A DNA stretch of 6,489 bases, from contig CAMTNN010000090.1 in assembly GCA_947073895.1 (NCBI GenBank), positions 1-6,489 of the forward strand. The letters run 5' to 3'. The position numbers and the translations under genes are program-made. The notes under the pieces were generated by a model that was given only the letters and a program-made list of their open reading frames with translations, was not told the DNA's origin and made no database searches. The stretch is from an uncultured cyanobacterium (lineage in GTDB: Bacteria > Cyanobacteriota > Vampirovibrionia > Gastranaerophilales > Gastranaerophilaceae). Below are positions 1-5,884 of the stretch, in pieces. The number at the start of each line of letters is the position of its first letter. The stretch's first letter is position 1.

Positions 1-242
1 AATCCGACTTTATCAGCACCGTATTTTTCTGAAAAATCGCTAAATTTTTGGTTTGACAACGCTTTTAGAGGTGTTGTATAAAAAACTTTTTTCCCTTCTT
101 CTAAAGCACAATGGATTGCGTGTTGCGCGATAACTGTTTTCCCAGCTCCAGTAGGGGCACAAACTACAACACTCTTTCCGTTTGTAATACACTCACAAGC
201 TTCTTTTTGGAAATCATCCAGCTCAAAAGGAAATTCGTACAT
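1..242 (-). CDS. Ski2-like DExH-box RNA helicase, N-terminal fragment (runs off left edge)
   Basis: Reading the minus strand from the ATG at 242-240 gives 80 open codons to the window edge, so only the N-terminus is present. A Q-motif-like stretch (FPFELDDFQKEA, residues 4-15) is followed by Walker A APTGAGKT (29-36) and motif Ia TPLKALSNQKF (57-67). The pairing of 'PFELDDFQKEA' with 'PLKALSNQKF' is typical of Ski2/Mtr4-type helicases, which unwind structured RNA using ATP; related proteins occur in cyanobacteria, plastids (ISE2) and actinobacteria (HelY). The start is supported by a GAGG Shine-Dalgarno at 251-248, five bases upstream, and by a promoter candidate behind it. The gene is divergent from the thioredoxin-like gene. 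The DExH box, helicase C domain and any C-terminal DSHCT domain lie outside the window, so a different SF2 helicase is possible but less likely. Confidence 0.88.
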   Translation of the reverse strand, partial: MYEFPFELDDFQKEACECITNGKSVVVCAPTGAGKTVIAQHAIHCALEEGKKVFYTTPLKALSNQKFSDFSEKYGADKVG

Positions 243-270
243 ATAAACCTCGTTTAACTATTCTTCTTAT

Positions 271-299
271 ATTATGGCATAAAATGCACTTATTTTGAA
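271..299 (-). promoter_or_regulatory. Candidate promoter of the helicase gene
   Basis: On the minus strand, TTCAAA (299-294) is followed after a 17-base spacer by CATAAT (276-271), preceded by TGC as in an extended -10. Transcription would start near 264, giving a leader of about 22 bases that contains the GAGG ribosome binding site. Sequence match only. Confidence 0.5.
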
Positions 300-313
300 T
301 CCCTGTAATATAT

Positions 314-342
314 TTGACTTCATAACATTTCAGCGTTATCAT
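314..342 (+). promoter_or_regulatory. Candidate promoter of the thioredoxin-like/rfbA unit, possibly giving a leaderless mRNA
   Basis: TTGACT (314-319), a 17-base spacer and TATCAT (337-342) form a near-consensus sigma70-type promoter. The -10 ends six bases before the ATG at 349, so transcription would be expected to start at or next to the A of the start codon. There is no Shine-Dalgarno sequence before that ATG, which fits a leaderless message. If the start codon were instead further upstream, this promoter would lie inside the gene. Confidence 0.6.
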
Positions 343-348
343 TCTTTT

Positions 349-717
349 ATGATTAGATTTATATTGTGTTTACTATCATTGTTTTTTGTATCTCCGGTGT
401 TTGCTGGTGCGTATGAAGATGCTATGAAGAATTATAATAATGTTTTCTTGTATATTTATACACCACAATGCGGATATTGCAAAAAATTTGAGCCTAATTA
501 TAATAAACTAAAATCAGCTTACAGCGGTAAATGTAAGTTTGTGAAAATAGATGCAACAACTGATTATGGGAAAGTGATTTCTTATAATTATCAAGTTAAA
601 TATGTTCCTTATGTTGCATTGTTAAAACCAAAAGCTAAAGACGGTATACAAGTTCCGCCAAAATGCTTATTGAATTATTCTTGTATAAGTCAACAATTAA
701 ACGGTTATTTTAAATAG
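349..717 (+). CDS. Secreted thioredoxin-fold protein with CGYC active site
   Basis: A 122-residue protein. Residues 1-19 form a classic signal peptide: one Arg, then a hydrophobic run ending VFA, with likely cleavage before Gly20. The mature part has a thioredoxin fold signature: the redox motif CGYC at 41-44 after a TPQ turn, and the expected cis-proline at Pro87 (YVPYV). The buried Asp two strand positions before the motif in E. coli thioredoxin is replaced by Tyr35. Three further cysteines (62, 106, 112) are present, the last two near the C-terminus. It is probably a thiol-disulfide exchange protein outside the cytoplasm; its partner is unknown. The reading frame is open back to a TTG at 295, but ATG 349 is preferred because it gives the signal peptide and sits just after a promoter. 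It is followed 13 bases later by rfbA, so the two are probably co-transcribed. Confidence 0.85.
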   Translation: MIRFILCLLSLFFVSPVFAGAYEDAMKNYNNVFLYIYTPQCGYCKKFEPNYNKLKSAYSGKCKFVKIDATTDYGKVISYNYQVKYVPYVALLKPKAKDGIQVPPKCLLNYSCISQQLNGYFK

Positions 718-720
718 ATT

Positions 721-725
721 GGAGG
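721..725 (+). promoter_or_regulatory. Shine-Dalgarno GGAGG that fixes the rfbA start at GTG 731
   Basis: GGAGG at 721-725 lies five bases before GTG 731 and just after the stop codon of the upstream gene (715-717). It rules against the in-frame TTG at 719, which would put the ribosome binding site inside the coding sequence. Confidence 0.85.
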
Positions 726-730
726 TATTA

Positions 731-1624
731 GTGAAAGGTATTGTTTTAGCAGGTGGTGCAGGAACTCGTTTATATCCGGCTTCACAGCCTATTTCTAAAA
801 TACTTTTGCCTATTTATGATAAACCGATGATTTATTACCCTCTCTCAACTCTTATGCTTGCAGGGATAAAAGATATTCTTATTATTACAAACGAAATTGA
901 TTACGATAATTTTATTAAGCTTCTTGGCGATGGTTCTCAATTTGGTTTGAATTTGCAATATAAAATTCAATATGTTCAAAAGGGAATTGCGGATGCGTTT
1001 TTAATTGGAGAAGATTTTATTGACGGTGATGACGTGGCACTTATTCTTGGTGATAATATTTTCCACGGTCACGGGTTTTCTACTCTTATGAAAGATGCTA
1101 TTTCAAGAAATAGCGGAGCAACTGTTTTTGGTTATACAGTGAAAGACCCTGAAAGATTTGGTGTTGTTGAATTCGATAAGAATAAAAAGGCAATATCTCT
1201 TGAAGAAAAACCATTGCTTCCAAAATCAAATTATGCAGTTACAGGTTTGTATTTCTATGATAACAAGGTCTGTGATTACGCAAAACAATTAAAGCCATCA
1301 AATCGCGGTGAATTAGAGATTACTGATTTGAACAGAATGTACTTGGAAGCAGGTTCTTTGAATGTAGAAATTTTGGGACGAGGATTCGCATGGCTTGATA
1401 CAGGAACACATGATTCAATGCTTCAAGCAAGTGTATTTGTTCAAACAATGGAACTTAATAAAGGTGTTAAAATTGCTTGTCTTGAAGAAATTGCTTATAA
1501 TCAAGGATTTATTTCAAGAGATGAGCTGCTTGATAAAATTGAGAAATACGGTCTGAATAACGGTTATTATCAATACGTGAGAAATGTTATTGCTCAACCG
1601 AGGCTAGAGGAATTGTTAGTATAA
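731..1624 (+). CDS. rfbA: Glucose-1-phosphate thymidylyltransferase-type nucleotidyltransferase (RfbA/RmlA)
   Basis: The 297-residue length is typical of the short RmlA family, which joins dTTP and glucose-1-phosphate to make dTDP-glucose, the first step toward dTDP-rhamnose and other deoxysugars in surface polysaccharides. Visible features are the nucleotide-binding loop [11 protein letters not shown] (8-18) with [12 protein letters not shown] (21-32), metal-binding Asp108 in LGDN and Asp223 in [13 protein letters not shown] at 158-161, and GELEITDLN at 193-201. The C-terminal helical part typical of RmlA is present. The start is GTG 731. The thymine-contact loop differs from the usual QPSPDGLAQAF form: here it reads [12 protein letters not shown], keeping Gln80 but not the prolines, so base or sugar specificity could differ. 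No rfbB, rfbC or rfbD lies nearby. It follows the thioredoxin-like gene and ends at a strong terminator. Confidence 0.92.
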   Translation: MKGIVLAGGAGTRLYPASQPISKILLPIYDKPMIYYPLSTLMLAGIKDILIITNEIDYDNFIKLLGDGSQFGLNLQYKIQYVQKGIADAFLIGEDFIDGDDVALILGDNIFHGHGFSTLMKDAISRNSGATVFGYTVKDPERFGVVEFDKNKKAISLEEKPLLPKSNYAVTGLYFYDNKVCDYAKQLKPSNRGELEITDLNRMYLEAGSLNVEILGRGFAWLDTGTHDSMLQASVFVQTMELNKGVKIACLEEIAYNQGFISRDELLDKIEKYGLNNGYYQYVRNVIAQPRLEELLV

Positions 1625-1663
1625 TAAAAAAGGCTTCCGATTTTCGGAAGCCTTTTTTATTAT
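1621..1663. terminator. Perfect bidirectional intrinsic terminator between convergent genes
   Basis: A 20-bp perfect stem with a three-base TTT loop (1641-1643). The core GGCTTCCGA/TCGGAAGCC is flanked by A6 on the left and T6 on the right, so either strand yields a GC-rich hairpin followed by a U tract. The outer stem includes the whole rfbA stop codon (1622-1624) and reaches the stop codon of the minus-strand TPR gene (1665-1663). It should end both converging transcripts. Confidence 0.95.
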
Positions 1664-2325
1664 TAGTTATCCATGCTGAAATCTCGTCTTAGAATATTGC
1701 TCATTCTGTCGTTTGCCTTATCTGGATTTCCGGTCTTGTAATAAAGTCTTGCAAGAAGGATTTCTCTGCTTGTTGAAGGGGAAAGATTATATGCAGTTTG
1801 AGCAGATGACAATGCTGAACCGTATTTTTTAGAAATTGCATAAATTGTTGCTATTTGTTCATAACAATCTGCTTTTTGTTTTGAATTTTCAGCAAGATTT
1901 ATTGCACTTTTGAACTCATTAATTGCATCTACTAATTGTTTGTCCTTTTTGAGATTCATAGCATTTGCGAATTTTTCATCAAAACTGCCGTCAGAATTGT
2001 TGTTTTCATAGTTATCATTTGATATATTTTCAAGCTGGTCTGTATTTGGAGTTGCATAATTTTCTTCATTTCTATAGGTATATGATTGTTCTTGATTTTG
2101 AACCTCATTAGGGTGTTCTTCTGCTAAATTTTCGTTATTTTCTACTGAAGCTGATTCTTCATCCTCATCAACCGGTTGAGAAACTTCACTGTTGTTAACA
2201 TTAGGGATTTCAGAATTTTCTGATGGAAGGTATTTATAAGCGTTTCCGATTGCCAATGCAAATACAAGCAATATAAAAATCAATATTGAAACTATTTTTA
2301 CCTTTCCTAAATCAAAATTTTCCAT
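1663..2325 (-). CDS. Membrane-anchored TPR-repeat protein with acidic, Asn-rich linker
   Basis: A 220-residue protein not assignable to a named family. Residues 9-28 form one hydrophobic segment (IVSILIFILLVFALAIG), probably an uncleaved anchor. Residues about 32-115 are low-complexity, rich in Glu, Asn, Ser and Asp, and likely disordered. The C-terminal part (about 117-215) is helical with TPR-like spacing: AINEFKSAINLAE, then YEQIATIYAISKKYGSALSSAQTAYNLSP, then LLARLYYKTGNPDKA. TPRs usually mediate protein-protein contact; no partner is evident. Side of the membrane is uncertain from the charges. The Shine-Dalgarno TAAGGAG (2340-2334) overlaps the stop codon of the preceding DUF2400 gene, so this is probably the last gene of the obg operon. 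Confidence 0.75.
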   Translation of the reverse strand: MENFDLGKVKIVSILIFILLVFALAIGNAYKYLPSENSEIPNVNNSEVSQPVDEDEESASVENNENLAEEHPNEVQNQEQSYTYRNEENYATPNTDQLENISNDNYENNNSDGSFDEKFANAMNLKKDKQLVDAINEFKSAINLAENSKQKADCYEQIATIYAISKKYGSALSSAQTAYNLSPSTSREILLARLYYKTGNPDKANDRMSNILRRDFSMDN

Positions 2326-2337
2326 ACAATATTCTCC

Positions 2338-3084
2338 TTATTTTCTCTTATTTGATTCTACTCCAAAAGCAAACATTGCGAAATCATATTTTACAGGATC
2401 CTCTGGACAAAATATTCTTAGTTGTTCCATAAGTTCTAGAACCGCTTTGTAATCATTGCTTTTTCTTGTTAATAACCCCATTTCTCTTGATACTCGGGCA
2501 ACATGGACATCAAGAGGGATTAACAAATCTTTTGGCTGCATAAATGTCCAGATTCCTAAATCAACAGGACCTTTTCTTACCATCCAACGTAAGAACATGT
2601 TCATTCTTTTCATTGCTCCGCCGTTATCAGGGTTTGGAATCATGTGATAAAACCCTTGTCCGACGGTTTTTGGAGCATTTGAATAAAAATAATCAACAAC
2701 TGTTTTGTCAATTCTTGGTGAATTATAGCCGTATTCAAACAGTTCTTCCAGCCCTTTTGATTCATTATACAATTTGCTTAAAATCTCAAAAATCGGGATA
2801 ATATCATTTTCTTTCGAAAATCTATATTCAATTCCTTTTAATGAAGAAAAATCCCCGTTTTTAATAAAACTAACTATATCACCATTGGATTTATTAAAAA
2901 TTTCTTCCAGTTTTTTTATAAAGACTTTTCTGTTTCCATAGGCAAAAAGGGATGCTATAAAACCTAAAATTTCACTTTCTTCTTTTGTTTTTCCCCGATG
3001 TATAAACTGAATCGGGTCATCCTTAATAAAATCAACTGTCTCGTATTTTTCAACAAGTTTATCAAGCTCTGTTTTTGTTATCAC
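2338..3084 (-). CDS. DUF2400/TIGR02757 family protein of unknown function
   Basis: A 248-residue protein near the family's usual length. It is recognised by the series MKRMNMFLRWMVRKGPVDLG (158-177), IPLDVHVARVSREMGLLTRK (189-208) and the C-terminal signature CPEDPVKYDFAMFAFGVES (226-244). The function of the family is not established to my knowledge. The LDVHVARV segment resembles the VDTHVxRV stretch holding the catalytic Asp of HhH-GPD DNA glycosylases such as Nth and MutY, which hints at a related fold (inference); I see no matching LPGVGxKTA hairpin or Cys cluster. The start is GTG 3084, supported by AAGGA (3097-3093) eight bases upstream, and it overlaps the end of tadA by 23 bases. The stop at 2340-2338 overlaps the next gene's ribosome binding site. 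Confidence 0.88.
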   Translation of the reverse strand: MITKTELDKLVEKYETVDFIKDDPIQFIHRGKTKEESEILGFIASLFAYGNRKVFIKKLEEIFNKSNGDIVSFIKNGDFSSLKGIEYRFSKENDIIPIFEILSKLYNESKGLEELFEYGYNSPRIDKTVVDYFYSNAPKTVGQGFYHMIPNPDNGGAMKRMNMFLRWMVRKGPVDLGIWTFMQPKDLLIPLDVHVARVSREMGLLTRKSNDYKAVLELMEQLRIFCPEDPVKYDFAMFAFGVESNKRK

Positions 3085-3487
3085 TTCTTAATTCCTTAAA
3101 AAACTCTTCTAATATTTTATTACAAATATCCTCTTCTATACCACCATAAATTTTTAAATTTTCATGAGGCAGGTTTATTACACTAAAAGCTCCATACTGA
3201 TTGTTGTAACTTCCAAAATACAATGCTTTGATTCCGCTCTGAATTATAGCCCAGCCGCACATTGGACAAGGCTCAAGTGTAACATACATTTCACAGCCTG
3301 TTAATCTTGAGGTTCCGAGTTTTTTTTGAGCCTCTTTGATTGCAAGCATTTCAGCATGCGCCGTAATATCGTTATCTAATTCGCGACGATTGCAGGCAGA
3401 TGCAATTACTTGTCCGTCTTTTTTTATAACGCACCCTATAGGGACGTCTGGTTTGCATTTTTTAGTTTGTTCAATTGCATTCAGCAT
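3062..3487 (-). CDS. tadA: tRNA-specific adenosine deaminase-like protein (TadA family)
   Basis: A 141-residue zinc deaminase of the CDA fold. The zinc and catalytic motifs are HAE (44-46, with Glu46 as proton shuttle) and PCPMC (73-77, ligands Cys74 and Cys77); Asn33 in ACNRR matches the substrate-contacting Asn of TadA. TadA converts A34 to inosine in tRNA-Arg(ACG). TAHAEMLAI, MYVTLEPCPMC and the GGI...FFKELR ending all fit TadA. The usual FGAxDxKxGAxGS segment is altered to FGSYNNQYGAFSV (91-103), losing the Asp and Lys, and the N-terminal helix is short by roughly ten residues, so a free base or nucleoside deaminase remains possible. Its ATG shares one base with the obg stop (TAATG), implying translational coupling; GAAGG about 12 bases upstream is a poorly spaced ribosome site. 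Confidence 0.82.
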   Translation of the reverse strand: MLNAIEQTKKCKPDVPIGCVIKKDGQVIASACNRRELDNDITAHAEMLAIKEAQKKLGTSRLTGCEMYVTLEPCPMCGWAIIQSGIKALYFGSYNNQYGAFSVINLPHENLKIYGGIEEDICNKILEEFFKELRSDNKNRA

Positions 3488-4785
3488 TAAACTTTTGAAC
3501 CTTCTCCCCAGATTTCGTCATCATAATAACCAAGTTCTAGGTGGCCAAGAATTACTGTGTCGCCGTTTTTAAGTCCGTAATCATGAAGCACTTCAAAAAC
3601 TCCCATACTCTTAAGAATATTTTGAAGTCTTACAACTTGTTCTGTATTACGAGCATCGGTTACTTTTGCCAGACGATTGATTTTTCCGCCTGAAATTAAA
3701 TAAGTTTCTTTATCTAACTTGGTTATTTCGAATGCGCTGTCATCATTATCATAAGCACCAAGGTCTTCTTCGATATCAATATCAAATTCTGGTTTTGGTA
3801 TTTCATCAACTTTTTTATCTATGAAGTGTAGTAATGGAGCTAAATTTTCTTTTGTAACTGCTGAAATTAAGAACACATCATTTGCAAGTTTCTTAAATTC
3901 AGATTCGTATTTTATCTTGTCTTCATCAGTGATTGAGTCAATTTTATTTAATACTACGATTTGATAAAGATTAGCTAAACCTTCAGAGTGTTTTTTTAAT
4001 TCGTTATTAATAATATTATAGTTTTCAACAGGATTTTCTGTTGTTAAATCAACAATATGAACTAAAAAACGGCATCTTTCAACGTGACGTAAGAACTCAT
4101 GGCCTAAGCCAATACCTTCAGACGCACCTTCGATAAGCCCCGGAATATCGGCTATGACATAAGAGCCTGCATCTGATTTTTTAACAACTCCAAGGTTTGG
4201 AACAAGTGTTGTAAACGGATAATCTGCAATTTTAGGCTTTGCAGAACTAACAGAACTAATGAATGTTGATTTTCCTGCGTTAGGCATACCTAAAAGTCCG
4301 ATATCAGCAATGAGTTTTAATTCAAGTTCTAAAACTCTTTCGATACCAGGTTCTCCCGGTTCGCAAAACTGCGGAGCTCGTTTTTGTGCTGTAGCAAATC
4401 TCGCGTTGCCGCGTCCACCGCGTCCGCCTTTTGCAATAAGAACTTTCTGTTCGTTTTCGGTAATATCTGCAATAATTTTACCTGTTTTTGTATCACGAAC
4501 AATTGTTCCTAAAGGCACTCTTATGTAAGTATCTTTGGCGCAAGCACCATGCATACCTTTGATTCCTCCGTTTTCTCCTGATTGAGCTTTATAAACGGAT
4601 TTAATTTTAAAATCTAATAGTGTAGACATATTTTCATCCGCGATAAAATAAATATCTCCGCCGCGTCCGCCATCTCCGCCGGCCGGTCCGCCTTTGTCTA
4701 CATATTTTTCGCGTCTCCAGGCAACCATGCCGTTTCCGCCATGACCTGAGACTACCCTGATTCTTGCTTTATCTATGAAACCCAT
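3487..4785 (-). CDS. obg: Obg family GTPase (ribosome assembly)
   Basis: A 432-residue protein with all three Obg domains. The glycine-rich Obg fold spans about 1-158 (GHGGNG, KGGPAGGDGGRGGDI, KGGRGGRGN). The GTPase domain has G1 GMPNAGKS (166-173), switch I DYPFTTLVP (188-196), G3 DIPG (213-216), G4 NKID (280-283) and G5 SAV (308-310). A C-terminal OCT domain covers about 352-427 (ending LELGYYDDEIWGEG). An acidic linker (about 333-350) precedes the OCT domain. Obg binds the 50S subunit late in assembly and links GTP/ppGpp level to growth; it is cytoplasmic and usually essential. It is the first gene of a four-gene operon and divergent from tsaD. The start matches the family N-terminus (MGFIDKARIRV), although only a weak GAAAG precedes it. 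Confidence 0.97.
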   Translation of the reverse strand: MGFIDKARIRVVSGHGGNGMVAWRREKYVDKGGPAGGDGGRGGDIYFIADENMSTLLDFKIKSVYKAQSGENGGIKGMHGACAKDTYIRVPLGTIVRDTKTGKIIADITENEQKVLIAKGGRGGRGNARFATAQKRAPQFCEPGEPGIERVLELELKLIADIGLLGMPNAGKSTFISSVSSAKPKIADYPFTTLVPNLGVVKKSDAGSYVIADIPGLIEGASEGIGLGHEFLRHVERCRFLVHIVDLTTENPVENYNIINNELKKHSEGLANLYQIVVLNKIDSITDEDKIKYESEFKKLANDVFLISAVTKENLAPLLHFIDKKVDEIPKPEFDIDIEEDLGAYDNDDSAFEITKLDKETYLISGGKINRLAKVTDARNTEQVVRLQNILKSMGVFEVLHDYGLKNGDTVILGHLELGYYDDEIWGEGSKV

Positions 4786-4839
4786 ATTTTTTCTTTCAAT
4801 ATTTGGCGGTACATATCCCGCTATCTACTAATTCTTTTT

Positions 4840-4854
4840 GTATTATAATAATAC
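4840..4854. repeat. Perfect 7-1-7 palindrome in the obg/tsaD divergent promoter region
   Basis: GTATTAT, a central A (4847) and ATAATAC form a perfect inverted repeat ending one base before the tsaD ATG. It contains TATAAT on the plus strand (4844-4849) and, overlapping it, TATAAT on the minus strand (4847-4842). The minus-strand copy could serve obg with a leader of about 50 bases, but I find no good -35 for it. It may be an operator, a shared melting site, or just AT-rich chance. Confidence 0.45.
4844..4849 (+). promoter_or_regulatory. Candidate -10 element of tsaD, placed for a leaderless mRNA
   Basis: A consensus TATAAT ends six bases before the ATG at 4856, the same spacing as at the thioredoxin-like gene. 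No Shine-Dalgarno precedes the ATG. No convincing -35 is seen at 16-18 bases upstream (the 17-base position reads CTATCT), so support is from the -10 and its position only. Confidence 0.5.
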
Positions 4855-4855
4855 T

Positions 4856-5884
4856 ATGAACAAGATTAAGAAAACATTATTCAGTAACAAACCTGTTACA
4901 ATTGATGAAAACTCACTTATTATGGCTATTGAATCAAGTTGTGATGAAACAGCTTGTGCTATTGTTAAAGGCGGAAGAGAGGTTTTAGCCAATGTTGTAG
5001 CTTCTCAGATTAAGATTCACGAAGAATACGGTGGTGTGATTCCTGAAATTGCTGCTCGTGAACACCTTGAAGCGGTTAATGTGGCTGTTGCTGAAACTTT
5101 TAAACAAGCTAATGTAAAACCGGAAGACATTACAGCTTTTGCCGGAACGGTGGGGCCGGGACTTGTAGGATGTTTGTTAGTTGGTTTGAATGCTACAAAA
5201 TCTCTTGCATTAGCTTATGATAAACCGTTTATTGGTATTAATCACTTAAATGCACATATTAGTGCAAATTTTATTGATACAGAGCTAAAACCGCCGTTTA
5301 TTGCATTATTGGTAAGCGGAGGTCATACACAGATTATTGATGTAAAATCTTATTCAGAACTTGAAATTATAGGCGAAACTATCGATGATGCAGTTGGAGA
5401 AGCTTATGATAAAGTTGCAAGATTAATAGGTTTGCCGTATCCTGGCGGTCCGAAGTTGGATAAACTGGCGCAAGTTGGTAATCCTTTTGCATTCAAATTA
5501 CCGGAAGCAAAGGTTGGCGGATATGATTTTAGCTTTAGCGGATTAAAAACAGCGGTTCTAAGACTTGTTAAGAGTTTTGACGGTCAGGAATTGCCAGTTA
5601 ATGATGTTTGTGCAAGTTTTCAGGAATGTGTTTCAGCTACTCTTTTGAAAAAAGTTAAACACGCTCTTGAAGAAAGAGGTTACAATCAAGTTGTTTTAGC
5701 GGGCGGTGTTGCTGCAAATTCTGAAATAAGAAAGAAAATATTTAACCTCAAAGATGAAGGGTATGATGTTTATGCGCCGCAGATGAAATATTGTACAGAT
5801 AATGCTTCAATGGTAGCAAGTGCAGCATTTTTCTTCGATAAGACTTTTGATGATATCAATGTCGAAGTTTTCTCCCGTGTGTAA
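4856..5884 (+). CDS. tsaD: tRNA threonylcarbamoyltransferase TsaD
   Basis: A 342-residue member of the Kae1/TsaD/Qri7 family, which transfers the threonylcarbamoyl group from TC-AMP to A37 of ANN-decoding tRNAs (t6A), working with TsaB and TsaE in bacteria. Key features are the phosphate-binding strand AIESSCDETACAIV (24-37), metal-binding HLNAH (His130, His134), SGGHTQI (154-160), YPGGPKLDKLA (195-205), FSFSGLKTAV (226-235), LAGGVAANSE (281-290) and CTDNA with metal-ligand Asp315. The next in-frame ATG (4922) would cut into the first beta strand (LIMAIESS), so 4856 is chosen. This leaves about 19 extra basic and polar residues before the strand, where most bacterial TsaD proteins have two to four. 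An upstream in-frame TTG at 4838 has no support. The gene is transcribed alone, divergent from obg. Confidence 0.95.
   Translation: MNKIKKTLFSNKPVTIDENSLIMAIESSCDETACAIVKGGREVLANVVASQIKIHEEYGGVIPEIAAREHLEAVNVAVAETFKQANVKPEDITAFAGTVGPGLVGCLLVGLNATKSLALAYDKPFIGINHLNAHISANFIDTELKPPFIALLVSGGHTQIIDVKSYSELEIIGETIDDAVGEAYDKVARLIGLPYPGGPKLDKLAQVGNPFAFKLPEAKVGGYDFSFSGLKTAVLRLVKSFDGQELPVNDVCASFQECVSATLLKKVKHALEERGYNQVVLAGGVAANSEIRKKIFNLKDEGYDVYAPQMKYCTDNASMVASAAFFFDKTFDDINVEVFSRV

Noticed and set aside
277..287. GCAT-AAA-ATGC small palindrome in the helicase/thioredoxin intergenic region as an operator
   Set aside because: Four-base arms are expected by chance in AT-rich sequence, and it falls within the spacer of the helicase promoter candidate.
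295..348. N-terminal extension of the thioredoxin-like gene from TTG 295
   Set aside because: The extra 18 residues lack a ribosome site, would bury the signal peptide and span the candidate promoter.
719..730. TTG 719 as rfbA start
   Set aside because: GGAGG at 721-725 is placed for GTG 731, and the family N-terminus begins MKGIVLAGG.
2456..2801. Two plus-strand open frames (2456-2647, 2544-2801) inside the DUF2400 gene
   Set aside because: Antisense to a recognised family gene; the translations show no domain or plausible start signal.
3336..3572. Plus-strand open frame across the tadA/obg junction
   Set aside because: Shadow of two well-supported minus-strand genes.
4259..4528. Plus-strand open frame inside obg
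   Set aside because: Antisense to the Obg glycine-rich and G1 region; its Pro-rich product is a by-product of Gly codons.
4806..4821. GCGG...CCGC inverted repeat in the obg leader as a riboswitch or attenuator
   Set aside because: Only four base pairs with an eight-base loop and no known riboswitch features; kept as a curiosity only.
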